Shown here: piece after piece, positions 37,865 to 51,268 of the stretch | Numbering within the stretch: the stretch's first letter is position 1 | Layout: each line of letters begins with the position of its first letter | Origin: Campylobacter anatolicus | GTDB taxonomy: Bacteria > Campylobacterota > Campylobacteria > Campylobacterales > Campylobacteraceae | Reading direction: 5' to 3' | Length of the DNA: 64,000 nt | Assembly (NCBI RefSeq): GCF_018145655.1 | Contig: NZ_JAGSSY010000003.1 | Coordinates: 62,001 to 126,000 of the forward strand | The notes under the pieces: model-generated | Databases searched by the model: none | Seen by the model: only the letters and a program-made list of their open reading frames with translations | Told to the model about the DNA's origin: nothing | Translations under genes and position numbers: made by a program

Positions 37865-39063
37865 TGCTAATCGTTCAAAAATTTGGCGGCACAAGTGTTG
37901 GGACACTTGAGCGTATAGAGGCGGTTGCAGATCGCGTAATAGAGACTAAACGATCCGGTGCAGATGTCGTTGTGGTCGTCTCTGCGATGAGCGGTGTTAC
38001 AAATCAGCTTGTCGAATACGGCGAACACTTCTGTAAGCATCCAAATGGCGTAGCTATGGATATGCTACTTAGCTCCGGAGAGCAGGTAACAACAGCACTT
38101 TTAACTATCGCTTTAAACGCCAAAGGATATGAGTGTGTCGGCCTAACAGGTGCGATGGCAGGTATAATAACCGATGATATTCATACAAAAGCACGTATCG
38201 AAAAGATAGATATAAAGCGTATGAAAGATGAACTTAGTGCTGGGCGTATAGTTGTGGTGGCTGGATTTCAAGGCATTGATGAACACGGCGATATAACTAC
38301 ACTTGGACGCGGCGGAAGCGATTTGAGTGCGGTTGCCATAGCTGGAGCACTACGTGCTGATTTGTGTGAAATTTTTACAGATGTTGATGGCGTATATACA
38401 ACGGATCCACGGATAGAAAAAAAGGCAAAAAAACTTGAAAAAATAAGTTATGATGAGATGCTTGAACTTGCAAGTGCTGGTGCAAAAGTTCTACAGAATC
38501 GCTCTGTAGAGATGGCAAAAAAACTAAATGTTAAGCTAGTAACAAGAAGTAGTTTTAATCATAATGAAGGAACACTCATAACACAGGAGGATAGTATGGA
38601 AGCAGTTTTAGTAAGTGGTATAGCATTGGATAAAAATCAAGCAAGAGTAACATTGCGTAAAATAATAGATAAGCCAGGTATTGCAGCTGAAATTTTTACA
38701 GCACTTGCACACAAAAATATAAATGTAGATATGATAATACAAAATGTAGGATACGATGGGACAACAAATTTAGGCTTTACTGTTCCACAAAATGAGCTAG
38801 ACATCGCAAAAGAGACTATGAGAGAGTTGGCTGTAACTAATAATATCGAATACGACGATGCTATAGTTAAAGTCTCAGTCGTGGGTGTGGGTATGAAGAG
38901 CCATAGTGGTGTTGCTTGTTTGGCATTTGAAACGCTTGCAAAAGAAGGGATAAATATCCAAATGATCTCAACTAGCGAGATAAAAATTTCAATGATAGTC
39001 GATCAAAAATATGGCGAATTAGCTGTTCGTGTGTTGCACGAAGCGTATAAATTAGATAAATAA
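37864..39063 (+). CDS. lysC: Aspartokinase
   Basis: It phosphorylates aspartate at the head of the lysine, threonine, methionine and diaminopimelate pathways. The kinase domain shows VQKFGGTSVGT, MDMLLSSGEQVTTALL, TLGRGGSDLSAVAIA and FTDVDGVYTTDPR. Two C-terminal ACT domains (from about residue 265) bind feedback inhibitors. Length is 399 residues. It overlaps rppH and hobA by 1 base each. Confidence 0.96.
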   Translation: MLIVQKFGGTSVGTLERIEAVADRVIETKRSGADVVVVVSAMSGVTNQLVEYGEHFCKHPNGVAMDMLLSSGEQVTTALLTIALNAKGYECVGLTGAMAGIITDDIHTKARIEKIDIKRMKDELSAGRIVVVAGFQGIDEHGDITTLGRGGSDLSAVAIAGALRADLCEIFTDVDGVYTTDPRIEKKAKKLEKISYDEMLELASAGAKVLQNRSVEMAKKLNVKLVTRSSFNHNEGTLITQEDSMEAVLVSGIALDKNQARVTLRKIIDKPGIAAEIFTALAHKNINVDMIIQNVGYDGTTNLGFTVPQNELDIAKETMRELAVTNNIEYDDAIVKVSVVGVGMKSHSGVACLAFETLAKEGINIQMISTSEIKISMIVDQKYGELAVRVLHEAYKLDK

Positions 39064-39605
39064 TGCAAGATCTGATAAAATGGACGCTTGACGCGATCAG
39101 AAAAGAAAGTGCGTCTATGAGTTGGATGGAAGAGCGTCGCGTGGAGTGGACGCCACTTCTTGCTTCGAGACTCAAATTTTTACTACAAGGACGCACATTT
39201 ATTGTTATCACTGACGATGATCGAACATGGTTTGAGACATATCTGCTTAAAAAGATCAATAGCCCTGCAAATGCTCGTCCATTATTGCCATTTGTGAGTT
39301 TACGTGCGATCTATCCATCACTTGATGAGATAAACTCAAAGGAACAAATTTTACTTTTACAAGATATGCTGAGTATCGCATTTCCGAATGGCTATGTCTA
39401 TTTTTATATAGGCAAAAGTATCGATAAACGTGCTCAGATCGCAAAAGGTGCTGATGATAGCTATATGTGGTTATTTGACGAACAGGCACAAAATAGCTTC
39501 TATCTAAATTCAAGTGATGAAAATTTAGATATAAAGTTAATATCACTTTTTAAGCTTTTTGATAAAAGTATCGACGCTGTACTTTTTGCAAAGGTTATTT
39601 TGTAG
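39063..39605 (+). CDS. hobA: DnaA-binding initiation regulator HobA
   Basis: A Campylobacterota-specific partner of DnaA that promotes DnaA assembly at oriC, a functional counterpart of DiaA. The 180-residue length and the N-terminus MQDLIKWTLDAIRKES with SWMEERRVEWTPLLASRLKF match HobA. It has the expected neighbours lysC upstream and holB directly downstream. Confidence 0.9.
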   Translation: MQDLIKWTLDAIRKESASMSWMEERRVEWTPLLASRLKFLLQGRTFIVITDDDRTWFETYLLKKINSPANARPLLPFVSLRAIYPSLDEINSKEQILLLQDMLSIAFPNGYVYFYIGKSIDKRAQIAKGADDSYMWLFDEQAQNSFYLNSSDENLDIKLISLFKLFDKSIDAVLFAKVIL

Positions 39606-40222
39606 ATGATTAGCAAGATCATAATCACAAGCGATTTTGATGGGCTAAAAACACAGCTTGAAAGTGAGTTTGGTTCTAAAAATTTGAGATTTTTTATAAG
39701 CGATGAGTTTTTAATAGAAAACGCTCATGATGTTATAAACGAAGCTTATATCGCCGAAGTAAGTGAAAAGATGCTTGTAATAATGACTAAAAGCTATCGC
39801 ACTGAAGCACAAAATGCACTATTAAAAATTATCGAAGAGCCACCGAGAAATATCAAATTTTTAATTGCCATAAATAGTAAAAATATGCTATTGCCTACGA
39901 TCAGATCGCGTTTGATCGTAGAAAACAGAATACAAAAGATTGAAAAAAACCAGCTTAATTTAAATTTAAAAGCTCTAAGTTTAAAAGAAATTTATAAATT
40001 TATAGATGAATGCGTAGAAAATGAACGAGCTGACAAATTTGGCAAAAACGAGTTAAAAGCCCTTTTGTCTTGCATTATGACTAAAGCATTAGAAAGTGGC
40101 TTTAAATTTAGTCAAGATGAGTTCGAGTATTTTTATAAGCTAATAAGCCTAGCCGATCTAAATACAAAATGCCACGCACTTTTAACTCCACTTTTGCTTA
40201 TTATACTTGAAAAAGGACGTGT

Positions 40223-40226
<4 letters not shown>
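39606..40226 (+). CDS. holB: DNA polymerase III delta' subunit (short HolB)
   Basis: A clamp-loader subunit. The segment YRTEAQNALLKIIEEPPRNI, followed by LIAINSKNMLLPTIRSR, is the conserved clamp-loader core with the SRC-like region altered to SRL. At 206 residues it is shorter than E. coli delta' (334), as expected in this group. It directly follows hobA and overlaps folP by 4 bases. Confidence 0.88.
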
Positions 40227-44031
<3,805 letters not shown>

Positions 44032-44858
44032 TATAACTGCCATTGCGATAGGGCATTTTGACGGTGTTCATCGTGGACATAAACAGCTACTTAAACGGCT
44101 TGGCGAGTTCGGTGGGCTGGTTGTGATAGATAAAAATAAGGCAAATATCACACCAAAGCTAAAACGTGCAGAGTATTCAAACTATCCCTGTTTTTTGTAT
44201 GATTTTGAAAGTATAAAATCACTTAGTGGTGAGGAATTTATCGACTTACTTAAACGGGATTTTAAAAATTTAAAAAAGATAGTCGTTGGATATGATTTTC
44301 GTTTTGGGCGAAATAGGGCGTGGGATAAGCACGATTTAGCCCGGATATTTGACGGAGAGATTGTAGTAGTTGATGAGTTTTGTTTCAACGGTAAAGGAGT
44401 GCATAGCTCTGCTATACGTGAATATATAAAAAATGGCGAAATGCAAGAGGCTAATGCACTTTTAGGACGCGAATACTCAATGGAAGGCGATGTTATTAGC
44501 GGTCAAGGGCTTGGTTCAAAAGAGCTCGTACCGACGTTAAATTTGGCAGTTGATTGTTATATAGTGCCAAAACCTGGTGTTTATGCTACGCGAACACGCA
44601 TTGGCTATAAAACTTATGCATCCGTTAGTTTCATAGGCAATCGCCTTAGCACAGATGGCAAATATAGCATTGAAACACACCTAATAAACGAGGACATAAA
44701 GATCACACCACGCCATATCGCAGTATGTTTTATCGCTAGAATGCGTGATAATATAAAATTTAACAGTCTTGCTGAGCTTAAAATACAGATAGAGCGAGAT
44801 ATAAAAGATGTAGCAGGTAAGACACTAGTTTGTCAGCTTTTTGTAGATGGTGCAAAAA

Positions 44859-45563
44859 ATGAGAGATGAAATTTTTAAAGAGCCTATAAAAAAGCATTTT
44901 GAATTTGATGATTTCGTTGTTAGTGTCTTTGATGATATGATAGGGCGGAGCGTGCCATTTTATGATGTTAGCGGTAAGCTTATAGCACAAATTTTAGCAA
45001 AATTTTTACATCAAAATGCACGCGTGATAGATCTTGGTTGCTCCACTGCTACAAGTTTACTTTTACTTTTTGGGCTACGTAGAGATCTTAAGCTTTTTGG
45101 CGTGGATAGCTCAGAGGCGATGATCGAAAATGCACGTAAAAAATCCGCTGCATATGGAGCGAAGATAAATTTTAAAGTTGGTGATATTTTAGAGTGCGAG
45201 TTACATGATTTTGATGCTGTTATGATGAACTACACTCTTCAGTTTATCCGCCCTATACGTAGAGCCGAGCTAGTAAATAAAATTTATAATGCACTTAATG
45301 AAAACGGATTATTTGTTTTTAGCGAAAAGATAATTTATGAAGATAAAAAATTTGCTAAAGATATAATAGAAATTTATGAAAATTATAAAGCCGAGCAGGG
45401 CTACACACGCTACGAGATCGCTCAAAAACGTGAAGCACTTGAAAATGTCCTTATCCCTTATACCGAAAATGAAAATCGCACTTTAGTCCTTGAGGCTGGA
45501 TTTAGACGAGTGGAGAGCGTGTTTAAGTGGGGAAATTTTATGAGCTTTGTAGCGTTTAAATAA
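44859..45563 (+). CDS. cmoA: Carboxy-S-adenosyl-L-methionine synthase CmoA
   Basis: It makes carboxy-SAM from prephenate and SAM for wobble-uridine modification in tRNA. It starts MRDEIFKEPIKKHFEFDDFV, then SVFDDMIGRSVPFY and the SAM motif VIDLGCSTATSLLLL; FSEKIIYED and RYEIAQKREALENVLIPYT are typical of CmoA. The ATG at 44859 (234 residues) is preferred over the one at 44847 from the family N-terminus. It is the last gene of the overlapping block. Confidence 0.92.
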   Translation: MRDEIFKEPIKKHFEFDDFVVSVFDDMIGRSVPFYDVSGKLIAQILAKFLHQNARVIDLGCSTATSLLLLFGLRRDLKLFGVDSSEAMIENARKKSAAYGAKINFKVGDILECELHDFDAVMMNYTLQFIRPIRRAELVNKIYNALNENGLFVFSEKIIYEDKKFAKDIIEIYENYKAEQGYTRYEIAQKREALENVLIPYTENENRTLVLEAGFRRVESVFKWGNFMSFVAFK

Positions 45564-45582
45564 AATTTTGCGTCATTTAATG

Positions 45583-45588
45583 TATAAT
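45583..45588 (+). promoter_or_regulatory. -10 element of the mdaB promoter
   Basis: TATAAT 24 bases before the mdaB start, in the short gap after cmoA. AAAGGG at 45603-45608 is the ribosome binding site. Confidence 0.55.
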
Positions 45589-45612
45589 ACGAGAAATTTA
45601 TAAAGGGTAAAA

Positions 45613-46194
45613 ATGAATAAAATTTTACTTATAAATGGTGGTAAAGCGTTTTGGACATCTGGAGGTAAACTTAGCGATACGCTTTGTGAAGTTGCGAAAG
45701 AGACACTTTTAGGGCTTGACAAAGAGGTAAGTGAAACCATTATAGATAAGGGTTATGATAATGACAAAGAGGTGGAAAAGTGGCTATCTGCGGACGTTGT
45801 GATATGGCAGATGCCAGGATGGTGGATGGGTGAGCCTTGGATAGTTAAAAAATACATTGATGATGTTTTTAGTGCTGGTGGACTTAAATTTATAAAAAGC
45901 GATGGCAGAAGCCATGTAAATCCTGCGATCAATTATGGCAAGGGCGGTTTGCTAAAAGGCAAAAAATATATGTTCTCTCTTACTTGGAATGCACCGATTG
46001 AGGCATTTACTTGGGAAAATGAGTTTTTCGGCGGTGTTGGTGTGGATGGCGTTTATATGCACTTACATAAAGCTCACGAGTTTATCGGTATGAGTGCATT
46101 ACCGACATTTATCTGCAATGATGTTATTAAAAATCCGCAAGTTAAAAAATATATCTGTGATTATAAAGCACATTTAATTAAAATTTTTAATTAA
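45613..46194 (+). CDS. mdaB: NAD(P)H quinone oxidoreductase, MdaB type
   Basis: A flavodoxin-fold FAD quinone reductase that protects against oxidative stress. ILLINGGKAFWTSGGKLSDT is the flavin-binding start. WQMPGWWMGEPWIVKKYIDD, NPAINYGKGGLLKGKKYM and SLTWNAPIEAF are characteristic of Helicobacter/Campylobacter MdaB. The 193 residues match. It appears monocistronic. Confidence 0.92.
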   Translation: MNKILLINGGKAFWTSGGKLSDTLCEVAKETLLGLDKEVSETIIDKGYDNDKEVEKWLSADVVIWQMPGWWMGEPWIVKKYIDDVFSAGGLKFIKSDGRSHVNPAINYGKGGLLKGKKYMFSLTWNAPIEAFTWENEFFGGVGVDGVYMHLHKAHEFIGMSALPTFICNDVIKNPQVKKYICDYKAHLIKIFN

Positions 46195-46247
46195 TTTTTA
46201 GAGGTTTAGTCTTTAAGTCTTCATTTTTAAAACTTACTAAATTATAG

Positions 46248-46253
46248 TATAAT
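46248..46253 (+). promoter_or_regulatory. -10 element for the gene at 46279
   Basis: TATAAT 25 bases before the ATG, followed by AAAGAGA as ribosome binding site. Confidence 0.5.
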
Positions 46254-46278
46254 TACTAGAAAATTAAAGAGATATTTG

Positions 46279-47019
46279 ATGGATTATGAACTTTTAAAAA
46301 AACAAATCGAACGCATAAAGGATGATCTTAGCATATATGATAATGTAAATATAGATGAGATCAAGCCGAGTACGGACCCAATAGAGTTTAATAAAACTGC
46401 TGAAATATTACGCCAAAAGGTACAAAAAGCTAGACGTGAAGGTGATTTTTTCAAAAATACATTTAATAATGATGAGTATTATGAAAATATCAGCTCATAT
46501 CTAAATCAAACAAAAATGAGTATATACCATAAAATAGAAAAAGAGGGCGTTAGTCTTGAGGCGAATAAAAATTTGCACCAGAGCATAGAAATGATAGAAA
46601 ATATCATAGAAATTCTCGTGGTTGAGTATCAATTTTTAACAAAAAAAGATAAAAATAGCATATTTTCTACAAATTCTAGTCAAAGAGTTAAGATTAGAAC
46701 GCTTTTAAACGAGTTGGTGGCTATAAAAAATAGAGTGCAAAAGATTATACATTTTGATTCTAAGATTGTTGCAAATGTTATTTTAAAGGAATTTAAAATG
46801 ATATTTACATTTTTTTCAAACTGTATAATAGTTGCTAAAAGTCGTCAAGATGAGCTTTTGCTTGTTGAGATCGCAGGTATAACAGATAAAATAATGAGTA
46901 TGATAATACCGGTTTTTAGTAATAAAAAAAGCTTAAAAGTAAATGAACTTATCTACCACTATCTTATCTATGAGCTACGCGAGATCAAGGCTAATGCGAT
47001 AGGTGAAAGACTAGCTTAA
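46279..47019 (+). CDS. Helical protein of unknown function
   Basis: A 246-residue, charged, probably all-helical protein with no signal peptide. The N-terminal ~60 residues (MDYELLKKQIERIKDDLSIY; AEILRQKVQKARREGDFF) favour coiled coil. A central hydrophobic helix (MIFTFFSNCIIVAK) is not long enough to be a secure membrane span. No known catalytic motif is visible. A TTG one codon upstream of the ATG is possible. It has its own promoter and converges on murG with a 9-base overlap. I do not recognise the family. Confidence 0.8.
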   Translation: MDYELLKKQIERIKDDLSIYDNVNIDEIKPSTDPIEFNKTAEILRQKVQKARREGDFFKNTFNNDEYYENISSYLNQTKMSIYHKIEKEGVSLEANKNLHQSIEMIENIIEILVVEYQFLTKKDKNSIFSTNSSQRVKIRTLLNELVAIKNRVQKIIHFDSKIVANVILKEFKMIFTFFSNCIIVAKSRQDELLLVEIAGITDKIMSMIIPVFSNKKSLKVNELIYHYLIYELREIKANAIGERLA

Positions 47020-48033
47020 AATTTTATCTACTATATTGCTTGTGCCGTTTTGGCTTATGATAGTTTTAAGTATATTTGAACTTGAAGCTATATCAAAATT
47101 TGATATTAAGCTAAATATCTCGTCTTTTTCTATATTATCACCATTTTGTAGACAAATTTTAGCGATGTTTTTATTAAGTAGAAATTTAGCATTGTGATAT
47201 TGGTGATTACCAGCTGCATATGGAAATGGCACAAATATTGTGGGTAATGCATTTGCACAAAGCTCCCAAAGTGAGCTAGCCCCAGCACGACTGATACAAA
47301 GATCTGCAACACTCATTTTTTGTTCTATCTCTTTGCTAAAGTCAAAAAGCTCGACATCATTATCATCTAAGCCAAGTAATGCATATCGTTGTTTTAATTC
47401 ATTAAATGCATTTTTACCACATTGATGGATTATTTTTATCCCTTTTTGCTTGAGATTTAAAGCTAAATTTATAGCTAGTTCGTTTATAGCTTTTGCTCCT
47501 TGTGAACCGCCTAAAAAAAGTATAGTTTTAAGCTCATTTCGTACTCTAGCACTCTTAAAAAATTTTTCACTTACTGGATAATCATATGGCAAAAACTCAT
47601 CATAAGAGCTAAAAAATCCTTTTGCAAATGGTTTTAAAATTTGATTAAGCTTACCAGTAATGGCATTTTGCTCGTGGATAAAAAGTGGGGTGCGAGAAAG
47701 TAGGGCAGCAAATGCAGCAGGTGCAGCAGAGTAGCCACCTACACTTATGACCTTAGTTACGTTATTTTGTTTAAAAATTTTACAACATTTTAAAGATAAA
47801 CTTATAATTTTTAAAAGCGATTTTACCTTTTCTAGCCCTCGTTTATTTACAACGCCACTACTTTGTAGGAAAAATTTTTTGCTAAAAATTTCTGAGTTTT
47901 CAAACCACTCTTTATCTTGTCCCTGCGTTGAGCCGATAAATATGGGCTTTATGCCTCGTGAGTTTAACTCTTCAGTCAAACTTCTAGCTATAGCTAGATG
48001 TCCACCAGTTCCACCACCGCTAACAACTATCAT
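47011..48033 (-). CDS. murG: MurG lipid II synthase
   Basis: It transfers GlcNAc from UDP-GlcNAc onto lipid I to form lipid II at the inner membrane. The N-terminal GGGTGGHLAIARSLTEEL, the membrane-associating middle and the sugar-nucleotide site (LGGSQGAKAIN, ISRAGASSLWELCA, PTIFVPFPYAAGNHQ) are diagnostic. Length is 340 residues. The start overlaps the ftsW stop by 4 bases; the 3' end converges with an unknown gene. Confidence 0.95.
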   Translation of the reverse strand: MIVVSGGGTGGHLAIARSLTEELNSRGIKPIFIGSTQGQDKEWFENSEIFSKKFFLQSSGVVNKRGLEKVKSLLKIISLSLKCCKIFKQNNVTKVISVGGYSAAPAAFAALLSRTPLFIHEQNAITGKLNQILKPFAKGFFSSYDEFLPYDYPVSEKFFKSARVRNELKTILFLGGSQGAKAINELAINLALNLKQKGIKIIHQCGKNAFNELKQRYALLGLDDNDVELFDFSKEIEQKMSVADLCISRAGASSLWELCANALPTIFVPFPYAAGNHQYHNAKFLLNKNIAKICLQNGDNIEKDEIFSLISNFDIASSSNILKTIISQNGTSNIVDKILS

Positions 48034-49190
48034 AATTTTGCCTTTTTGCTAACCATTAAAACCATACCAATGCCGATACAAAGAGCTAAGATTGAGCTTC
48101 CACCGTAGCTTAGAAATGGCACTGCGATACCTTTTATGGGAGTTATGGATGTGATACCGTAGCTATTCATTAAAAATGAAAATGATATAAGTAGCCCGAC
48201 ACCGAGTGAGAATAGATGATAGACCTTGTTTTCACTCCTCGCTGAAACTCTAAAAATTCTATAAAGAAGCATAAGTATCAACGTTACTATGCATAAAATA
48301 CCAACTACACCGATCTCTTCTGCGATACCAGCCAATACAAAATCTGTATGCACTTCGCTTAAAAATCCAAGTTTAAAAACACCAGCTCCAAGCCCTTCAC
48401 CAAAAAATCCACCGTGTTTTATAGCATTTAGTGAATGTGAAATTTGATATGGCTCTGGTGCGTCAGCTACACGAAGCACGTCAGCTACACTTTCTGGCAA
48501 TATAGACAAAACCATACCTTGTATCGTTCCCCACCATGACTTTATACGTAAAATCCGGTGTTCTGAGCTGATAATGGCGATGACTGCCAAAAATGTTGCC
48601 ACTAAAAAACCTATACTAAAAATTTTCATACTTGTCCCAGCAAAAAGTGCCATCATAATGAGTGTAAGTGCTAAAACTACAACTTGTCCTAAGTCATTTT
48701 GAAGCACAGCGATAAGGTAAACCACGATGAGAAAGACAAACATATATGGCAAAAGTAGTTTGAGCTCTTCTTTAAGACTTTTTTTACTCTCGTCAATCTT
48801 GCGTGCAAAGCTCCACGCTAAAAAATATACAAAACCGATCTTAAAAAACTCAACTGGTGCTAGTGAAAATCCAGGAAGTCTTATCCAGCGTTTAGCACCA
48901 CCGGCATCTGTAACCATAGAGCTTGGTAGCACATACATAAGTCCCATAGCAACTATGCAAAATCCAAAAAGCCCAAACCCCAGCCATATTAATGCCTTGT
49001 CTGGATTAAGCTGCGAGATTATCCACATTAGAAATATCCCAAGAAAGCCGACTGCGAATTGCCGGATAAAAAAGTGGTATTCGCTATAATCAAAATACAA
49101 AACTGTAAAAACTGGTAAAGACAATGAAAAGATAATGCTAATTGTAATTAGCGTCGCACATATGTAAAATATAATCTTATCAGTTGTCAA
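48030..49190 (-). CDS. ftsW: FtsW/RodA-family peptidoglycan polymerase (SEDS)
   Basis: A polytopic SEDS glycosyltransferase; pairing with murG points to FtsW rather than RodA. Conserved segments are GGAKRWIRLPGFSLAPVEFF, AVLQNDLGQVVVL, SLNAIKHGGFFGEGLGAGVF and VPFLSYGGSSILALCIGIGM. The TTG at 49190 (386 residues) is chosen because AGAGGTG precedes it and a TATAAT-like element lies further upstream. A GTG at 49235, with AAGGA upstream, would add 15 residues and remains possible. Confidence 0.88.
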   Translation of the reverse strand: MTTDKIIFYICATLITISIIFSLSLPVFTVLYFDYSEYHFFIRQFAVGFLGIFLMWIISQLNPDKALIWLGFGLFGFCIVAMGLMYVLPSSMVTDAGGAKRWIRLPGFSLAPVEFFKIGFVYFLAWSFARKIDESKKSLKEELKLLLPYMFVFLIVVYLIAVLQNDLGQVVVLALTLIMMALFAGTSMKIFSIGFLVATFLAVIAIISSEHRILRIKSWWGTIQGMVLSILPESVADVLRVADAPEPYQISHSLNAIKHGGFFGEGLGAGVFKLGFLSEVHTDFVLAGIAEEIGVVGILCIVTLILMLLYRIFRVSARSENKVYHLFSLGVGLLISFSFLMNSYGITSITPIKGIAVPFLSYGGSSILALCIGIGMVLMVSKKAKL

Positions 49191-49259
49191 AAAATTCACC
49201 TCTAAATTTAAAAGGCGATTATAATAAAATTTCACTTATGAATTCCTTGTTTTTTGCCT

Positions 49260-50321
49260 TTATTTGCTTAGATCTTGGGCTACTTGGGCGGCTAGTTTTA
49301 GTTTGTCGCTATCAAAGTGTGTATAAATTCGTGATGTGTTTAGACTTGAGTGTCCTAAGGCTTCTTGTACTAGCACCAGGTCTTTTTGCTTTTTGTAAAG
49401 TAGCGTTGCGAAAGTATGGCGAAGCATATGTGCTCCATTTTTCTCTTTGCGGATTCCTGCACGAAAAAGAATTTGCTCAACTATACGGCTTACATAAGCT
49501 TGGGTTAAGCGATTGCCTTTTTTATTGATAAAAAGATAACCTTCTTTGTTGATATAGTTTATCGCAATGGTATCAAGTAGCTTAACAATGAGTTCTTTTT
49601 TTATCATTACGATACGATATTTATTACCTTTACCACGAATTCTGATAACATATAGATCGCCTTCTTCTGTTATATCTTTACGTTTTATATTTAGAGCTTC
49701 ACTGACACGCATACCCGTAAAAATGATAATTTTGATGATTAGTCGGTTTCGATTTGTATTTGCTTTAAAATCTACTTCATCGATAGCTATTAAAAATTTT
49801 TTGACCTCATCCTCGCTCATAAACTCAGGTAGCTTCTGTCCCCTTGCTCCGCTTATGCCACCCCAGTTTTTAAGAGCTATATCAAAGACGTGAGCGTTAC
49901 CATTTTCTTCGTTTTGTCTATCTAAAAATGAGAAAAAATTTATCACTGAAATTCGGTAATTTTTTTTACTCGCATCACTCAGTCCACCTGTAACGCTTGC
50001 TAAAACTTCACTTAAAAGCTCTTCATCTATTTGTTTTAAACTTTCAAGCCCATAAAAACAGAGTGCTTCATAAATTTTTTTCAGCGGATTAAAGTAGGTA
50101 TTTATGCCGGTTAATCCAGCGTTTCGTGCCATTTTAACTAAACCATCAAGCTCATCGATATTTGCCATCTGTTTGTTGAGTGCAAAATTTACATTTGTTA
50201 AAGATTTTGGATCTCGTAGCTCTTTATTTGAGAGTGAGCTAAGCTTAAATTTTATATAACGAGATAGCCAAAAAAGCATAGACTTTTCAAAACTATCTTT
50301 ACAATCAAGTGCGTATTTCAA
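49260..50321 (-). CDS. xerH: Tyrosine recombinase XerH
   Basis: A chromosome-dimer-resolution recombinase of the single-recombinase (XerH) type. Catalytic residues are visible: R in TGMRVSEALN near residue 205, HxxR in HMLRHTFATLL near 299-302, H in ALGHSSL near 325, and nucleophilic Y in TSRIYTHFD near 334. An N-terminal core-binding domain of about 170 residues precedes them. Length is 353 residues. It is not flanked by mobile genes, so a chromosomal role is likely rather than a phage integrase. Confidence 0.9.
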   Translation of the reverse strand: MKYALDCKDSFEKSMLFWLSRYIKFKLSSLSNKELRDPKSLTNVNFALNKQMANIDELDGLVKMARNAGLTGINTYFNPLKKIYEALCFYGLESLKQIDEELLSEVLASVTGGLSDASKKNYRISVINFFSFLDRQNEENGNAHVFDIALKNWGGISGARGQKLPEFMSEDEVKKFLIAIDEVDFKANTNRNRLIIKIIIFTGMRVSEALNIKRKDITEEGDLYVIRIRGKGNKYRIVMIKKELIVKLLDTIAINYINKEGYLFINKKGNRLTQAYVSRIVEQILFRAGIRKEKNGAHMLRHTFATLLYKKQKDLVLVQEALGHSSLNTSRIYTHFDSDKLKLAAQVAQDLSK

Positions 50322-50380
50322 GAGCTTTCCTAGTTAGATTTAAATTTTGAAAATTATATACAAAATACGCTTAATTGCGT

Positions 50381-50386
50381 TATAAT
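50381..50386 (+). promoter_or_regulatory. -10 element of the murI promoter
   Basis: TATAAT 27 bases before the murI ATG, just after the small inverted repeat ACGC...GCGT. AAAGGAAA at 50399-50406 is the ribosome binding site. Confidence 0.55.
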
Positions 50387-50412
50387 TACGTTTTTAAAAA
50401 AGGAAAATTTAT

Positions 50413-51204
50413 ATGAAAGTAGCATTTTTTGACTCTGGTATCGGCGGTCTTAGTGTGCTTCACGCTACTATAAAAAGGCTAAAAGAGATTGAGTTTTTAT
50501 ATTATGCTGATGTAGAAAATGTCCCTTATGGGCTAAAAAGTAGAGATGAAATTTTAAAATTTACAAGTGATGCAGTGAACTTTTTAATACAGCAGGATGT
50601 AGATGCTATTGTCATTGCTTGCAATACTGCAACTAGCGTAGCAATAAATGATCTGCGTGCTAAATTTGATCTGCCTATTATCGGTATGGAGCCAGCCGTT
50701 AAACGTGCGATAGATCTAAACTCAAATGCCAGAACACTTGTTATCGCTACTCCAGTAACGGCAAATGGCGAGAAGTTAAAAGGACTTTTGCGTCGAATAG
50801 ACACAGATCACCTTACAGATGTTATCGCGTTACCGGAGCTTGTAAAATTTGCCGAAAATGAGGAGTTTAATGGGCGAAAAGTGTGTGATTATCTGCAAAG
50901 TAGACTAGAAAAATTTGATTTTTCGCAATACTCATCGCTTGTGCTTGGCTGCACTCATTTTAACTATTTTAAGGACACTCTACGTCAAATTTTACCACTA
51001 AAAGTTGCTTTGCTTGATGGTATTGACGGCACAATAAATCGTCTTATAAGTGAGACAAATCATTTAAATTTAGAAAAAAATGATATACAAAATAGTCAAA
51101 ATATAGAATTCTTTTATTCAGGTAAAAAGGTAGAAAAGCAGAGTGAATTGGCTCGTATAAAACGGTATTTAGCTAGGCTTGAAGAGATGATTAAGATATG
51201 CTAA
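50413..51204 (+). CDS. murI: Glutamate racemase
   Basis: It makes D-glutamate for peptidoglycan. The two catalytic cysteines are in VIACNTATSVA near residue 74 and VLGCTHFNYF near 180. FFDSGIGGLSVLHA is the diagnostic N-terminus. Length is 263 residues. It has its own promoter and is followed 64 bases later by the efflux operon. Confidence 0.95.
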   Translation: MKVAFFDSGIGGLSVLHATIKRLKEIEFLYYADVENVPYGLKSRDEILKFTSDAVNFLIQQDVDAIVIACNTATSVAINDLRAKFDLPIIGMEPAVKRAIDLNSNARTLVIATPVTANGEKLKGLLRRIDTDHLTDVIALPELVKFAENEEFNGRKVCDYLQSRLEKFDFSQYSSLVLGCTHFNYFKDTLRQILPLKVALLDGIDGTINRLISETNHLNLEKNDIQNSQNIEFFYSGKKVEKQSELARIKRYLARLEEMIKIC

Positions 51205-51268
51205 ATCATATTTAACATATCATTCACCTTTTTAAATTAAAATTGCAAAAATCAATAAGAGTGAGATA

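Noticed and set aside
50322-50412. dif-type site directly upstream of xerH
   Set aside because: No pair of inverted arms with a short centre could be found in this spacer; only a small ACGC/GCGT repeat was seen.
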